From Acidaminobacter sp. JC074 (GTDB taxonomy: Bacteria; Bacillota; Clostridia; Peptostreptococcales; Acidaminobacteraceae), in assembly GCF_022496765.1 (NCBI RefSeq), contig NZ_VANV01000020.1, positions 64,827-128,826 on the forward strand: a stretch of 64,000 nucleotides of DNA, in the 5' to 3' direction. Shown piece after piece: positions 1-9,318 of this stretch. The position numbers were made by a program, and so were the translations under genes. The notes beneath the pieces are model-generated. The model searched no databases. It saw nothing but the letters and a program-made list of their open reading frames with translations, and was not told the DNA's origin. Position 1 is the stretch's first letter, and the number at the start of each line of letters is the position of its first letter.

Positions 1-1
1 C

Positions 2-718
2 AAGAGACAGTTTTTACAAGAACATGTAGTTGATTTAAACCTAGTGCCTGCTTTTAACACATATGTTGGCACTTTAGGCAATCACTTTTCGACGATTGGT
101 CTTGTTGGTTTAAATGAAATGTGTGAAAACTTCTTAGGCAAAGACATCTTATCTGAAGAAGGTCATGACTTAACAGTAGAAGTACTTAACTATATGAGAG
201 AAAGATTGAGTGACTTCCAAGAAGAAACTGAAAATCTATACAATTTAGAAGCAACACCTGCAGAGTCTACAGCTTATAGACTTGCTAAAAAAGACAAGGA
301 ACAGTACTTTGATATCATCACTCAAGGGACTCAAGATGTACCATATTATACAAACTCTTGTCATATACCAGTAAACAAGGTTGAATCCATCCAACAGGTA
401 TTTGATCACCAAGATGACATTCAAGTTTTATTTACAGGTGGTACAGTTATTCATGTATTCTTAGGTTCACCAGTATCTGGTGCCAAGGCCAAGCAAATTG
501 TAAAAACAGTTTGTGAGAAATACAGGGTACCTTATGTGAGTTTATCACCAGTCAACCACTATTGCCCGGACCATGGTTATATCAGTCAGAAGACAGATGT
601 GTGTCCATCTTGTGGTAAAGAAGTTGAAAAGTATCAAAGAATTACAGGCTATTTAAGAAACGTTAAATATTTTAATGATGGCAAACGTGAAGAGTTTGGA
701 GACAGGACGCAAATATGA
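2..718 (+). CDS. nrdD: Anaerobic ribonucleoside-triphosphate reductase (class III), C-terminal part
   Basis: The frame is open to the left window edge, so the gene begins upstream; the GTG at 44 is internal. Class III ribonucleotide reductases make dNTPs without oxygen using a glycyl radical. The visible 238 residues hold the C-terminal end: a zinc-site pattern CPDHGY followed by CPSCG (one Cys-x2-His and one Cys-x2-Cys pair), then RITGYLRNV, the expected position of the radical glycine. The TGA stop overlaps the ATG of the activase gene by four bases (ATGA), so the two are translationally coupled. The family call is firm; the active-site Cys region lies outside the window. Confidence 0.93.
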   Translation, partial: KRQFLQEHVVDLNLVPAFNTYVGTLGNHFSTIGLVGLNEMCENFLGKDILSEEGHDLTVEVLNYMRERLSDFQEETENLYNLEATPAESTAYRLAKKDKEQYFDIITQGTQDVPYYTNSCHIPVNKVESIQQVFDHQDDIQVLFTGGTVIHVFLGSPVSGAKAKQIVKTVCEKYRVPYVSLSPVNHYCPDHGYISQKTDVCPSCGKEVEKYQRITGYLRNVKYFNDGKREEFGDRTQI

Positions 719-1206
719 AAATAAGGTATAAATCAATTACACATGAACGTTTGGAAGATGCCCCTTTTGTAGGTGCATTGGTATGTGCATTAGATTGCAA
801 TATAGGCTGCAAGGGTTGTTTTAACCAGTCCTTAAAAGAGGCGCCTATCTTCTATAAAAAGGCAGATGAAGTCCTAGATGAGATTATGTCTAATCCTTTT
901 AATGAAGGTGTTATTTTAGCAGGTCTTGAATGGTCACTTCAACCCAGTGAGTTGATGGCTATGATCAAATCATGTGCATCTAAAAACATACCCGTAATTG
1001 TTTATACTGGCCATAAGATTGAAACATTTTTAAGACGTGTTCCAAAGATCAAAAACTACCCTGAGGTACTGATTAAGTACGGTGCTTATGACGAGTCTAA
1101 ACTGTCACTGACTCATGAAGCTTATGGTGTTAGATTGGCTTCAACCAATCAAAACATCCAGTCAGTAGCAGACATCATGGAAGTTTATTATAAAAGAGTT
1201 ATATAA
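715..1206 (+). CDS. nrdG: Anaerobic ribonucleotide reductase activating protein (radical SAM)
   Basis: A 163-residue radical-SAM protein that would generate the glycyl radical on the NrdD encoded just upstream. The motif CNIGCKGC gives the CX3CX2C pattern that ligates the [4Fe-4S]/SAM cluster. The length matches compact NrdG proteins, and the four-base overlap with nrdD supports the pairing. A stem-loop terminator follows, so nrdDG appears to end here and not run into the hydrogenase operon. The assignment rests on the motif plus position. Confidence 0.9.
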   Translation: MKIRYKSITHERLEDAPFVGALVCALDCNIGCKGCFNQSLKEAPIFYKKADEVLDEIMSNPFNEGVILAGLEWSLQPSELMAMIKSCASKNIPVIVYTGHKIETFLRRVPKIKNYPEVLIKYGAYDESKLSLTHEAYGVRLASTNQNIQSVADIMEVYYKRVI

Positions 1207-1222
1207 CAAATGTATTACTAGG

Positions 1223-1255
1223 ACAGCATTTCGAAAGAAGTGCTGTTATTTTTTT
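1223..1255 (+). terminator. Rho-independent terminator after nrdG
   Basis: Six-base arms ACAGCA/TGCTGT with a 12-base loop are followed by a T-rich run. It separates nrdDG from the hydrogenase operon. Confidence 0.75.
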
Positions 1256-1346
1256 GTCGATATGTAGAAGAAAAGTCCTGAAAAGTCTATCTAAGATTTT
1301 AATAGCCATTTCCGGGTAGTGTATTAATGAGGAGGTGGGTAATCAT

Positions 1347-1820
1347 ATGGGGAATACAGTAATAGACATAATTGAGGGGATTGGTAAAAGTGAGGACAAG
1401 TTATTAGAAATCCTTATAGAGATTCAAAATCAAGAGACTTATAATTATCTTTCTAAGTCAAATATTGAAGAGGTATCTAGGTACTTAGATATTTCTGTAA
1501 CGAAAATATACGGGATTGCAGAATTTTATTCTATGTTATCAACTGTAAAGAGGGGCAAACATATCATCAGACTTTGTAATTCTACACCCTGTTATTTAGA
1601 GGATGGCATGCATGTGAAGAAAATATTTGAAGACATTTTAGGTATCGGTGTGGGACAGACTACTGAAGATGGCATGTTTTCTTTAGAATACTGCTCTTGT
1701 CTGGGTGCATGTGATCAGGCTCCTGCTGTTCAAATAGATGATGCTATTTATGGCAGGCTTGATAGAAATAAGATATTTGATTTGATTTCAACCATTAGAA
1801 GGAGGGACTTAGATGAGTAA
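1347..1820 (+). CDS. NuoE-like thioredoxin-fold [2Fe-2S] subunit of hydrogenase (HydC-like)
   Basis: First gene of a three-gene [FeFe]-hydrogenase operon. Four cysteines in the NuoE pattern are visible (CNSTPC, then CSCLGAC), expected to hold a [2Fe-2S] cluster that carries electrons between the flavin subunit and HydA. The ATG at 1347 is chosen because a strong GGAGGTG lies just upstream; an in-frame GTG at 1335 sits inside that ribosome binding site. The 157-residue length is normal. The gene overlaps the next by 8 bases. A paralogue with the same arrangement lies at 17708 beside formate dehydrogenase. Confidence 0.9.
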   Translation: MGNTVIDIIEGIGKSEDKLLEILIEIQNQETYNYLSKSNIEEVSRYLDISVTKIYGIAEFYSMLSTVKRGKHIIRLCNSTPCYLEDGMHVKKIFEDILGIGVGQTTEDGMFSLEYCSCLGACDQAPAVQIDDAIYGRLDRNKIFDLISTIRRRDLDE

Positions 1821-3087
1821 ATTATTATTTGATCCTTCTGAAACCTTATTATCTTTTGATTCTTATCAAAAATCAGATGGCTTTAAGGCGCTTGCGTGTG
1901 TATTGAAAATGAAGCCTGAAGATGTTATCAAAGAGATCCAAGATTCAAAACTCGTTGGTAGAGGAGGGGCTGGATTTCCAGTAGGTATAAAAATGTCTTC
2001 GGTCCTAAGTGAAAAAGATGGGCCTAAGTACATTGTTTGTAATGCAGATGAAGGTGAACCAGGTACCTTTAAGGACAGGGAACTTTTAAAAAGAAACTCT
2101 ATGAAAGTCCTCGAAAGCATGGTCATAGCTGCTTATGCAATTGGGGCGTCAAAGGGCTATCTGTATGTTAGGGGTGAGTATAACTTTTTAAAAGATCAGA
2201 TACTAAACCAGCTGGATGATATGAGAAAAAATCATTATTTAGGTGACGATATTTTAGGCTCTGGCTATGACTTTGACATTGAATACCGGTCAGGCATTGG
2301 GGCTTATATATGTGGTGAAGAAACAGCCCTCATTGAATCCATTGAGGGACGTTCAGGCGACCCTAGAGTTAAGCCGCCTTATACGGCATCTAAGGGACTT
2401 TGGAATAAACCGACTCTCATTCATAACGTAGAGACCCTTATCAACATTCTACCTATTATGAATTATGGTGCAGACTATTACAAGCAGTTTGGCACTGAAA
2501 AAAGTACTGGGACAAAACTCTTTTCAGTATCGGGTTCTATAAAAAACAAGGGCGTTTATGAAGTCCCCTTTGGTACCACATTAAATAAACTTCTAGACCT
2601 TTGCGGTGGGCCTACAGGCAGGATTAAGTTTGTTCAAATAGGTGGTTCGTCAGGTATTGTCTTATCCAAAGACCAATTAGACATAGAACTGTCTCATGAG
2701 GCATTTGAAAAGATCAATGCAGGTCTTGGATCAGGAGCTGTTTATGTAGCCGATGAATCGGTTTGTATCATAGATTTTTTAAATGCCACAGCCGCTTTCT
2801 TTAGACATGAGTCTTGTGGTAAATGTACACCTTGTAGGGAAGGCAACAGGCATATTGAAAAGATATTAGCCAGCTTCAAAGAAGGCCAGGGTAAGCTTGA
2901 AGATATAGATGTCTTATTAAGAACCAGCAAGGTTATGAAAGAAGCGTCCTTCTGTGGATTAGGTCAAACAGCGACCAGTGCCTTGTCATCAGCCATTGAA
3001 GTTTTTAAAGAAGAGTTTATAGAGCATATTGAAGGTAAGTGTAGGACAGGTGTTTGTAAGATAGGAGGTCTCTCTCATGAAAGTTAA
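1813..3087 (+). CDS. NuoF-like NADH-binding flavoprotein subunit of hydrogenase (HydB-like, short form)
   Basis: A 424-residue diaphorase subunit expected to bind FMN and NAD(H). It shows the glycine-rich GRGGAGFPVG, the CNADEGEPGTFKDR segment and, near residue 340, CGKCTPC with a later cysteine for a [4Fe-4S] cluster. Bifurcating HydB proteins such as that of Thermotoga carry extra N-terminal [2Fe-2S] and C-terminal two-[4Fe-4S] domains and exceed 600 residues; both are absent here. That suggests simple NAD-linked electron transfer, but this is inference. It overlaps hydA by 11 bases, with GGAGGT inside this gene serving hydA. Confidence 0.9.
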   Translation: MSKLLFDPSETLLSFDSYQKSDGFKALACVLKMKPEDVIKEIQDSKLVGRGGAGFPVGIKMSSVLSEKDGPKYIVCNADEGEPGTFKDRELLKRNSMKVLESMVIAAYAIGASKGYLYVRGEYNFLKDQILNQLDDMRKNHYLGDDILGSGYDFDIEYRSGIGAYICGEETALIESIEGRSGDPRVKPPYTASKGLWNKPTLIHNVETLINILPIMNYGADYYKQFGTEKSTGTKLFSVSGSIKNKGVYEVPFGTTLNKLLDLCGGPTGRIKFVQIGGSSGIVLSKDQLDIELSHEAFEKINAGLGSGAVYVADESVCIIDFLNATAAFFRHESCGKCTPCREGNRHIEKILASFKEGQGKLEDIDVLLRTSKVMKEASFCGLGQTATSALSSAIEVFKEEFIEHIEGKCRTGVCKIGGLSHES

Positions 3088-4798
3088 TTTAACCATTAAT
3101 GGTCATCAAGTTCATGCAGATGAGAACAAGACCATTTTACAAGTGGCAAAAGACAATCATATTAGGATTCCAACCCTTTGTTATCATCCCGATTTAAGGG
3201 CAAAGGGCAATTGCCGTGTTTGTTTGGTTGAGGTTGAAGGTTATAGAAACCTACAAGCAGCATGTATGACCAAAGTAGCTGAAGGTATGGTTGTAAACAC
3301 CAACAACGAAAGGGTTCGTGAAGCCAGAAGAATTGTCGTTGAACTCATTCTAGCCAATCATGATCAAAACTGTACCATCTGTCACTCCAATGGTGTTTGT
3401 GAACTCCAGAGATTGACTGAAGAGCTTAATATCAAGGAAAACAGGTATGAAAATATTCTTGACCAAGAAGAGATCATGTATGGCAATCCATCTGTTGTAA
3501 GAGATATGAACAAGTGTATTAAATGTGGCAGATGTGTTCAAGCCTGCAATGATGTTCAGCGTGTTGGTGCCATTTACAACATTGGCAGGTCAACTGAAAT
3601 GAGAATGGGACCAGCTTATGACTATGACTTGACCCAGGTGTCTTGTACTTATTGCGGACAATGCATCAGTGTATGCCCTGTAGGTGCCATTTATGAAAAG
3701 GATGATGTGGTAGCCGTACTTGAAGCCATTGAAGATAAAACGAAGACGGTTATTATACAAATAGCACCATCCATAAGAGTTTCTGTTGGTGAAGTCTTCG
3801 GTATGAAACCTGGTACCTTGGTCACTGGCAAACTTGTCAAAGCCTTAAGGATGATTGGTTTTGACCGTGTCTTCGATACCGACTTTACAGCTGACTTGAC
3901 TATTTTAGAAGAAGGTACTGAGTTTATAGGTCGTATTAAAAATGGTGGGGTTTTACCAATGTTGACCTCTTGTTCTCCAGGCTGGATCAACTATATTGAA
4001 AACTTTTATCCAGAGCTTTTAGACCACTTGTCATCTTGTAAGTCACCTCAGCAAATGTTTGGCGCTTTGGCCAAAACTTACTACGTCGATAAACTGGGCA
4101 TTAATCCTGAGGATTTGATTGTTGTTTCATGTATGCCATGTACAGCTAAGAAGTTTGAAGCCTTACGACCTGAAATGGGCAGAGATGGCATCCAGGATGT
4201 GGATTATGTTTTAACAACAAGAGAGATTGGTAGAATGATCAAGATGCAGGGCTACAATCTAGAGCATATGGATGAAGATTCATTTGATGAACCATTTGGT
4301 ATCACAACAGGTGCAGGCCTTATTTTTGGAGCCTCTGGTGGTGTGATGGAAGCAGCTTTAAGATCTGTTTATGAAATTCTAACAGGAGAAGAACTTAAAT
4401 CTATTGATTTTCATAATGTCAGGGGCCTAGATGGTTTTAAAGAGGCAAGCGTCATGATTGGTGATTTAGAAGTCAAAGTAGCCATTACCAACAGTCTAAA
4501 AAATGCCAAAGTCATGTTAGAAAAGATTAAGGCAGGACAAGCAGACTATCATTTTGTAGAAGTCATGTGTTGTCCAGGGGGGTGTATTGGTGGCGGCGGA
4601 CAGCCTAGACCAACCAATAATGTCATAAGAATTGAAAGAATCAAAGGCATTTATAATTCTGAGAAACAGATGAAACTTAGAAAATCACATGAAAATCCAG
4701 CTGTTAAGCAACTCTATAAGGAATTTCTAGATATGCCTAACAGTCATATAGCCCATCAACTCCTTCATACGAAATATACAAATAAAAGAGACAAATAG
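3077..4798 (+). CDS. hydA: [FeFe]-hydrogenase catalytic subunit HydA
   Basis: This 573-residue enzyme interconverts protons plus electrons and H2. In order: an N-terminal plant-type [2Fe-2S] domain with CRVC, a His-ligated [4Fe-4S] motif (HDQNCTICHSNGVC), two ferredoxin-type clusters (CIKCGRCVQAC, CTYCGQCISVCP), then the H-cluster domain with all three signatures: TSCSPGWI near residue 297, MPCTAKKFE near 353 and EVMCCPGGCIGGGGQP near 500. It lacks the extra C-terminal [2Fe-2S] domain of longer bifurcating HydA. With the two NuoE/NuoF-like subunits it forms a trimeric NAD-linked hydrogenase. The maturases HydEFG are not in the window. Confidence 0.96.
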   Translation: MKVNLTINGHQVHADENKTILQVAKDNHIRIPTLCYHPDLRAKGNCRVCLVEVEGYRNLQAACMTKVAEGMVVNTNNERVREARRIVVELILANHDQNCTICHSNGVCELQRLTEELNIKENRYENILDQEEIMYGNPSVVRDMNKCIKCGRCVQACNDVQRVGAIYNIGRSTEMRMGPAYDYDLTQVSCTYCGQCISVCPVGAIYEKDDVVAVLEAIEDKTKTVIIQIAPSIRVSVGEVFGMKPGTLVTGKLVKALRMIGFDRVFDTDFTADLTILEEGTEFIGRIKNGGVLPMLTSCSPGWINYIENFYPELLDHLSSCKSPQQMFGALAKTYYVDKLGINPEDLIVVSCMPCTAKKFEALRPEMGRDGIQDVDYVLTTREIGRMIKMQGYNLEHMDEDSFDEPFGITTGAGLIFGASGGVMEAALRSVYEILTGEELKSIDFHNVRGLDGFKEASVMIGDLEVKVAITNSLKNAKVMLEKIKAGQADYHFVEVMCCPGGCIGGGGQPRPTNNVIRIERIKGIYNSEKQMKLRKSHENPAVKQLYKEFLDMPNSHIAHQLLHTKYTNKRDK

Positions 4799-4819
4799 AC
4801 CTTAACCGGTCTATTTTTC
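4796..4819 (+). terminator. Terminator after hydA
   Basis: TAGACC and GGTCTA arms (6 bp, TTAACC loop) are followed by a T run. The stem begins at the hydA stop codon. Confidence 0.7.
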
Positions 4820-4883
4820 TGTACATACTGATAGGGATGACTTATAATATTTTTAGTGGCTTATGCCAATTAAGGGAGGTTGT

Positions 4884-5639
4884 ATGAAAGTAAAGGGGAT
4901 ATATTTTAGTCCGACAGGGACATCTAAGAAAGTTGTAGAAAGCATTTGTAAATCATTATCAAGTGAAGTCAAGTATGTAGACATAACACTACCTAAAAAG
5001 AGAAGTGTGATGACAGAGATCAAAGAAGATCTTGTGGTGCTTGGTCTTCCTGTTTACTCAGGTAGAATACCACTTACAGTAGATGGATACATAAAATCTT
5101 TAGTAGGCCATGATACACCTTGTGTTGTGGTTGCTGTTTATGGTAACAGAGATTATGATGATGCCCTTTTGGAAATGAAAGACATCATGAAGGAAAGGGG
5201 TTTTAAAACCCTTGCTGCAGGTGCATTTATTGGTGTCCATTCTTATACCACTCAAGTAGCAGGCGGAAGACCGGATACAAAAGATCTTGAGATTTGTAGA
5301 GAATTTGCTGAAAATATAAAAGAGGCTCTGAATAAAGAGGGTGATCTTAAAGTGAAAGGCAAGTTTCCATATAAGGCAAGAAAAACTGCCAGTCCGATTG
5401 GTCCAGTTATTGATGAAAGATGTTTATCATGTGGCATTTGTGCCATTAACTGTCCAACAGGTGCATTGATATACAATGGCAAGCTAAAAATTGATGACAC
5501 TTTATGTATCAAATGTAATGCCTGTGTAAGAAAATGTCCAATTGAAGCCATTAGCTTTGGTGGCAAGCTGGACCCCTTTGAAAAATGGCTGATAGAAAAC
5601 TGTTCTGAAAGAAAAGAACCTGAATACTTTACACTTTAA
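4884..5639 (+). CDS. EFR1-type flavodoxin-ferredoxin fusion protein
   Basis: A 251-residue protein with an N-terminal flavodoxin-like fold starting FSPTGTSKKV, a typical FMN phosphate-binding loop, and two C-terminal [4Fe-4S] motifs (CLSCGICAINCP, CIKCNACVRKCP). Such EFR1-family proteins are thought to shuttle low-potential electrons, but their partners are mostly unknown. The start at 4884 is preferred because AAGGGAGGT lies just upstream; the in-frame ATG at 4863 precedes that site. It follows the hydrogenase operon after a terminator, so it is probably transcribed separately. Function beyond electron carriage is not determined. Confidence 0.85.
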   Translation: MKVKGIYFSPTGTSKKVVESICKSLSSEVKYVDITLPKKRSVMTEIKEDLVVLGLPVYSGRIPLTVDGYIKSLVGHDTPCVVVAVYGNRDYDDALLEMKDIMKERGFKTLAAGAFIGVHSYTTQVAGGRPDTKDLEICREFAENIKEALNKEGDLKVKGKFPYKARKTASPIGPVIDERCLSCGICAINCPTGALIYNGKLKIDDTLCIKCNACVRKCPIEAISFGGKLDPFEKWLIENCSERKEPEYFTL

Positions 5640-5640
5640 A

Positions 5641-5660
5641 AGAAGACCTGGTGGTCTTCT
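5641..5660. terminator. Bidirectional terminator between EFR1 gene and nadD
   Basis: A perfect 8-bp stem AGAAGACC/GGTCTTCT with a TGGT loop sits between convergent genes. A short T-rich stretch follows on the plus strand. Confidence 0.7.
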
Positions 5661-6248
5661 TTATTTGTATAGGTTATTTGATTTTATAATAGACAGTATA
5701 TCTGGATGTAAAAATCTAGAAACCAAAAGTTTATTTTTAATCCCATGTCGGATCATGGTTGAAGAAATACCTTCTAGTGCCATCTCATGGATTTTACATG
5801 GACAGTTAAGCTGTTTTATGACCTTCTTGCTAGCTGGTAAGTCCTCTTTCTCTCTTAGAATAACTGAAAAACTCACCAAGCTTTCAAGCTCATGAACAGA
5901 TGGCCAAGATAAGATATGATTAAAGACATCAGAACCAAGAATATAATGAAGCTCTGCATCTTTATAAGCTTTTTTTAGTTGATGAATGATGTCTATGTCA
6001 TAGCCTTCAATTTGATGGCGAATGATTTCGTCAGTGACCTCAATGTTTTTTTCGCCTAAGAGGGCCACTCTACACATCTGGAGTCTAACAGCTGCTGAAG
6101 AGATCGTTTCATCCTTATGAGGCGCATCATAAAGCGGCACTATGATGACCTTATCAAGTTCATTTGTCAGATTTCTAGCGATGGAAATATGACCATTATG
6201 TATAGGATCAAAAGTTCCTAAAAAAATTCCAATCTTAAGTTTAGACAT
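5661..6248 (-). CDS. nadD: Nicotinate-nucleotide adenylyltransferase
   Basis: NadD joins nicotinate mononucleotide to AMP in NAD synthesis. The 195-residue product shows the nucleotidyltransferase motif GTFDPIHNGH at residues 9-18 and the C-terminal ISSTMIR signature. The open frame extends further upstream on the minus strand, but the ATG at 6248 is chosen because AGAAGGT sits at the right distance and the conserved N-terminus starts there. It is convergent with the EFR1 gene and divergent from pilT. NadD often lies next to obg or yqeK; here it does not. Confidence 0.92.
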   Translation of the reverse strand: MSKLKIGIFLGTFDPIHNGHISIARNLTNELDKVIIVPLYDAPHKDETISSAAVRLQMCRVALLGEKNIEVTDEIIRHQIEGYDIDIIHQLKKAYKDAELHYILGSDVFNHILSWPSVHELESLVSFSVILREKEDLPASKKVIKQLNCPCKIHEMALEGISSTMIRHGIKNKLLVSRFLHPDILSIIKSNNLYK

Positions 6249-6355
6249 ATCTACCTTCTTTCTGTTATTATTATACACGATTATAGATGAATATGACATG
6301 AAATATAGGGTATAATCAATATGTAGAAGTAGGTAAAAGGAGAATTGGAGAAAAA

Positions 6356-7420
6356 ATGGATTATAAAGAATACGTAGAATATCTACTTGGGGAAACCATG
6401 AAACATAAGGCAACAGACTTACATATTTGTGTAGGTTCTAAACCTTTGATTCGCGTGAATTCAAAACTACAACCTGTAGAAGGTTCTGAAGTGATAAAAC
6501 CTGATGTGATTGATGAAATTGTACAGGTTTATTTGGATGATAAAAAATATGAAAAACTAGAGAAAAATAAGTCTGTTGACTTGTCTTACTCAGTACCTAG
6601 ACTGGGACGCTTTAGATGCAATTTCTATTATCAGAGAGGGACTGTAGCAATTGCTATAAGATCTTTACCCCTTGAAATTCCTGATTTGGATTCCTTAAGG
6701 CTACCAGAGAATATTATGAGATTTACTTCTAAAAAGAAGGGGCTTGTCATCATTACTGGGGCAACTGGATCTGGTAAATCCACAACCCTTGCAAGTCTAA
6801 TCTCTACCATAAATCAACAGTACCATTATCATATAACAACCATAGAGGATCCTGTTGAGTACTTACATAGACACCAAAAAAGCCTGGTGACCCAAAGAGA
6901 AGTTGGTTCAGATGCCAACTCATTTGTCTCTGCTTTAAGAGGTGCTCTTAGAGAAGATCCAGATGTGGTCATGGTTGGTGAGATGAGAGATATGGAAACC
7001 ATAGCCACTGTACTCACAGCTGCCGAAACTGGTCATTTGGTCTTTTCAACCCTACATACAAGTGGGGCCGTTAAAAGCATTGATAGAATACTGGATGTCT
7101 TTCCAAACAGTCAACATGACCAGATCAGAAGCCAGCTGGCAACGGTTTTAGAAGGTGTTGTCACCCAGCATTTGATTCCAACCAAAGACCAAAAGGGATT
7201 GGTACTTGCTTGTGAAATCATGATGGTAACACCAGCCATCAGAAACTTAATTAGAGAGGGCAAGCACTATCAGATTAACAATCTGATTCAAGGTGGTAGA
7301 AGTGAAGGTATGCATTCTTTAGAAAGAGAACTGGCAAAACTGTGTAAAGAAGGCATAATAGATGTGGACGAGGCTAGGTTGAGAGCCCATGATCCACAGC
7401 TATTCGATTCATACTTATAA
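6356..7420 (+). CDS. pilT: PilT-like retraction ATPase
   Basis: A 354-residue secretion ATPase. The Walker A motif GATGSGKSTT lies near residues 133-142, with the Asp box around TTIEDPVEY, Walker B around DPDVVMVGEMRD, and the His-box HLVFSTLHTSGA. The C-terminal AIRNLIREGK is the PilT-specific motif linked to pilus retraction, so this is PilT and not the assembly ATPase PilB. It opens a seven-gene co-directional run ending at 11077. No PilB, PilM-N-O-Q or prepilin peptidase gene is in the window, so extension parts must be encoded elsewhere. Confidence 0.9.
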   Translation: MDYKEYVEYLLGETMKHKATDLHICVGSKPLIRVNSKLQPVEGSEVIKPDVIDEIVQVYLDDKKYEKLEKNKSVDLSYSVPRLGRFRCNFYYQRGTVAIAIRSLPLEIPDLDSLRLPENIMRFTSKKKGLVIITGATGSGKSTTLASLISTINQQYHYHITTIEDPVEYLHRHQKSLVTQREVGSDANSFVSALRGALREDPDVVMVGEMRDMETIATVLTAAETGHLVFSTLHTSGAVKSIDRILDVFPNSQHDQIRSQLATVLEGVVTQHLIPTKDQKGLVLACEIMMVTPAIRNLIREGKHYQINNLIQGGRSEGMHSLERELAKLCKEGIIDVDEARLRAHDPQLFDSYL

Positions 7421-7430
7421 AGAGGTCGCA

Positions 7431-8483
7431 ATGAAGAGAAATAAGAAACAATTAGACAATCAAGTCATTGCCACATTTATCAGGCAACTAGGACTTGTAC
7501 TGGATTCGGATTTACCAATTAACTCAGGTTTAGAAGTCATTCGAACAAAAGCAGACCATCCTAAACTTATATCCATCATCCAGGTTTTGCAAGATGATAT
7601 AAAAGAAGGTTATTCACTCAGTGAATCCATCAAGAAATTTGAAGATGAGTTAACGCCTTTTGTTGTCAACATGATAGAACTAGGTGAAAAATCTGGTTCC
7701 TTATCAGGTGTGATGAACCAAATTGCAGATGCCATTGAAAAGGAAATAGAAATCAGAGAAAAGGTACGTTCAGCACTGGCTTATCCTGTAATTTTGTCCT
7801 TGCTTATGTTGGGTGTCATCATATTATTAGTTGTAAAGGTTATGCCGACATTCAATGAGATTCTTAATTCACTAGGTGGCGAAATGCCGGCCTTTACTCA
7901 AGGCATGATGAACTTCTCAGAGTTTATCGGTCAAAACATCATTGTTATTGTATCTGTTGTAGTCGCTCTTATAGCAGCTTACTTGTGGTATAGAAATACT
8001 GAAAAAGGTGCTTTTAGGATTGATAAACTTAAGTTTTCAATGCCTATTCAAAAGGATATCATAGCCGCACTTATGGGGGCTAAGTTTTCTAGAAACCTTT
8101 CAATCCTTTTAAAGTCTGGCTTTAGTTTTTCCATTGCACTTGAGATGTTAAAGCCTGTTATGAACAATCTATACATGACATCACTAATTGACAATGCCAT
8201 TGAAAGATTAAAAGAAGGTGAGTCTCTTGCAGATGTTATTGCAAACTTTAACATCTTCCCTGGTGTTATGATCAGACTCTTTTCAGTAGCCCAGCAGACA
8301 GGGCATATGGATAAGATGTTAGAAAAAGTAGCTTTGGAAATGGAGAAGGAAGCAGATAGTAAGTTAGAAAGTATTGCAACTGTTTTAGAACCACTTCTGA
8401 TCATTATCTTATCAATATTGGTCGGTGTGATTTTGGTATCAGTGATACTTCCAATTATCAACATCCTAAATGCTATTGGTTAG
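7431..8483 (+). CDS. pilC: PilC-like inner-membrane platform protein
   Basis: A 350-residue type II secretion F-domain protein with two similar repeats (about residues 15-140 and 215-340). Each contains the family's GxxLxxxLxxxxxxFP-type pattern and is followed by hydrophobic segments (around 115-140, 165-185 and the C-terminal 325-350). It would anchor the ATPase and pilin assembly. The ATG at 7431 has AGAGGTCGC upstream; the longer open frame would start inside pilT without a good site. The 10-base gap to pilT indicates co-transcription. Confidence 0.88.
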   Translation: MKRNKKQLDNQVIATFIRQLGLVLDSDLPINSGLEVIRTKADHPKLISIIQVLQDDIKEGYSLSESIKKFEDELTPFVVNMIELGEKSGSLSGVMNQIADAIEKEIEIREKVRSALAYPVILSLLMLGVIILLVVKVMPTFNEILNSLGGEMPAFTQGMMNFSEFIGQNIIVIVSVVVALIAAYLWYRNTEKGAFRIDKLKFSMPIQKDIIAALMGAKFSRNLSILLKSGFSFSIALEMLKPVMNNLYMTSLIDNAIERLKEGESLADVIANFNIFPGVMIRLFSVAQQTGHMDKMLEKVALEMEKEADSKLESIATVLEPLLIIILSILVGVILVSVILPIINILNAIG

Positions 8484-8496
8484 AAAGTAGGTTGTT

Positions 8497-8817
8497 ATGA
8501 ACAAGTACAAACTAAAGAATATTCAGTTGCTTGTAATGCTTTCTATATCCATTGTTACACTTGTCATCATCTTTTCAAGTATAGACTCTTATCAAAATCA
8601 GTTCGGAGATTTAGAGACCGATAGGATTCAAGAAGTCGTTGAAAAGTATGCTGTCCAGTGTTATGCAACTGAAGGTGCTTATCCTCCAAATGTCTATTAT
8701 CTACAAGAACATTATGGACTGATTCTTGATGAGGACAAGTATATATATGAATATGAACCTGTTGCTGAGAATATTAAACCAGTCATACAGATCTTTATTA
8801 AACCAGGTTTTGAATAG
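8497..8817 (+). CDS. Small membrane-anchored pilus-operon protein
   Basis: A 106-residue protein with one N-terminal membrane segment (about residues 10-28) and a short extracytoplasmic domain with the pattern YAVQCYATEGAYPPN. Such sequences recur in clostridial pilus operons and resemble a pseudopilin head, but there is no classical G/FTLIE cleavage site. It lies 13 bases after pilC and 9 bases before the next gene. Function is unknown; a minor pilin-like or assembly role is inferred from context. Confidence 0.75.
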   Translation: MNKYKLKNIQLLVMLSISIVTLVIIFSSIDSYQNQFGDLETDRIQEVVEKYAVQCYATEGAYPPNVYYLQEHYGLILDEDKYIYEYEPVAENIKPVIQIFIKPGFE

Positions 8818-8826
8818 GAGGATTTT

Positions 8827-9318
8827 ATGAAAAGATTGAATGTAAATACTTCTATTGAATCCTTCTTAGTCATGGTTTTAATGATTGTATTTGCTGTGTC
8901 TACCATGTTTATTATTATAGAAGGCAAAGAAGCCTTTGAACGTGTGACAGAAAATAAGATTGAAGATGAAAATGCTAGAATTGCCCTTTCATTTGTCAAT
9001 AAACGTATCAAACAAGATGATTTTAAGGGCAGCATACAAGTTTTAGACCAAGGTGTAGAAGGCTTGCCTGCACTTAGGGTTGACCATGGAGACGGTATGT
9101 ATACCTATATCTATGAGTTTGAAGGCATCATGTATGAGTGTTATACCGATGAGGAACCTATCATTGCACTCAGTAGTGAAATTGTGCCTGTAAAAGATCT
9201 TGAGTTTAAAATGGACTCAAATAAAGTCATTATGTCTTTAAGCTATGAGTATCAAGGTACCATGATACCAATTGAGCAGGTGACAACACTTAGGTCAAAG
9301 GGGGAAAACGATGAATAA
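8827..9318 (+). CDS. Pilus-operon membrane protein, minor-pilin-like (DUF4860-type)
   Basis: A 163-residue protein with AGGAGG upstream, a hydrophobic segment at about residues 12-32 and a mostly beta-predicted extracytoplasmic part. Length, topology and position resemble the DUF4860-type proteins found in clostridial type IV pilus operons; that assignment is from memory and was not searched. It overlaps the following prepilin gene by 8 bases. No catalytic motif is visible. Confidence 0.7.
   Translation: MKRLNVNTSIESFLVMVLMIVFAVSTMFIIIEGKEAFERVTENKIEDENARIALSFVNKRIKQDDFKGSIQVLDQGVEGLPALRVDHGDGMYTYIYEFEGIMYECYTDEEPIIALSSEIVPVKDLEFKMDSNKVIMSLSYEYQGTMIPIEQVTTLRSKGENDE

Noticed and set aside
1256..1346. 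Riboswitch in front of the hydrogenase operon
   Set aside because: Only about 90 bases are available and no conserved aptamer core or alternative terminator could be seen.
8048..8464. Minus-strand 138-codon ORF opposite pilC
   Set aside because: It lies fully within a conserved gene on the other strand and has no ribosome binding site or recognisable domain.
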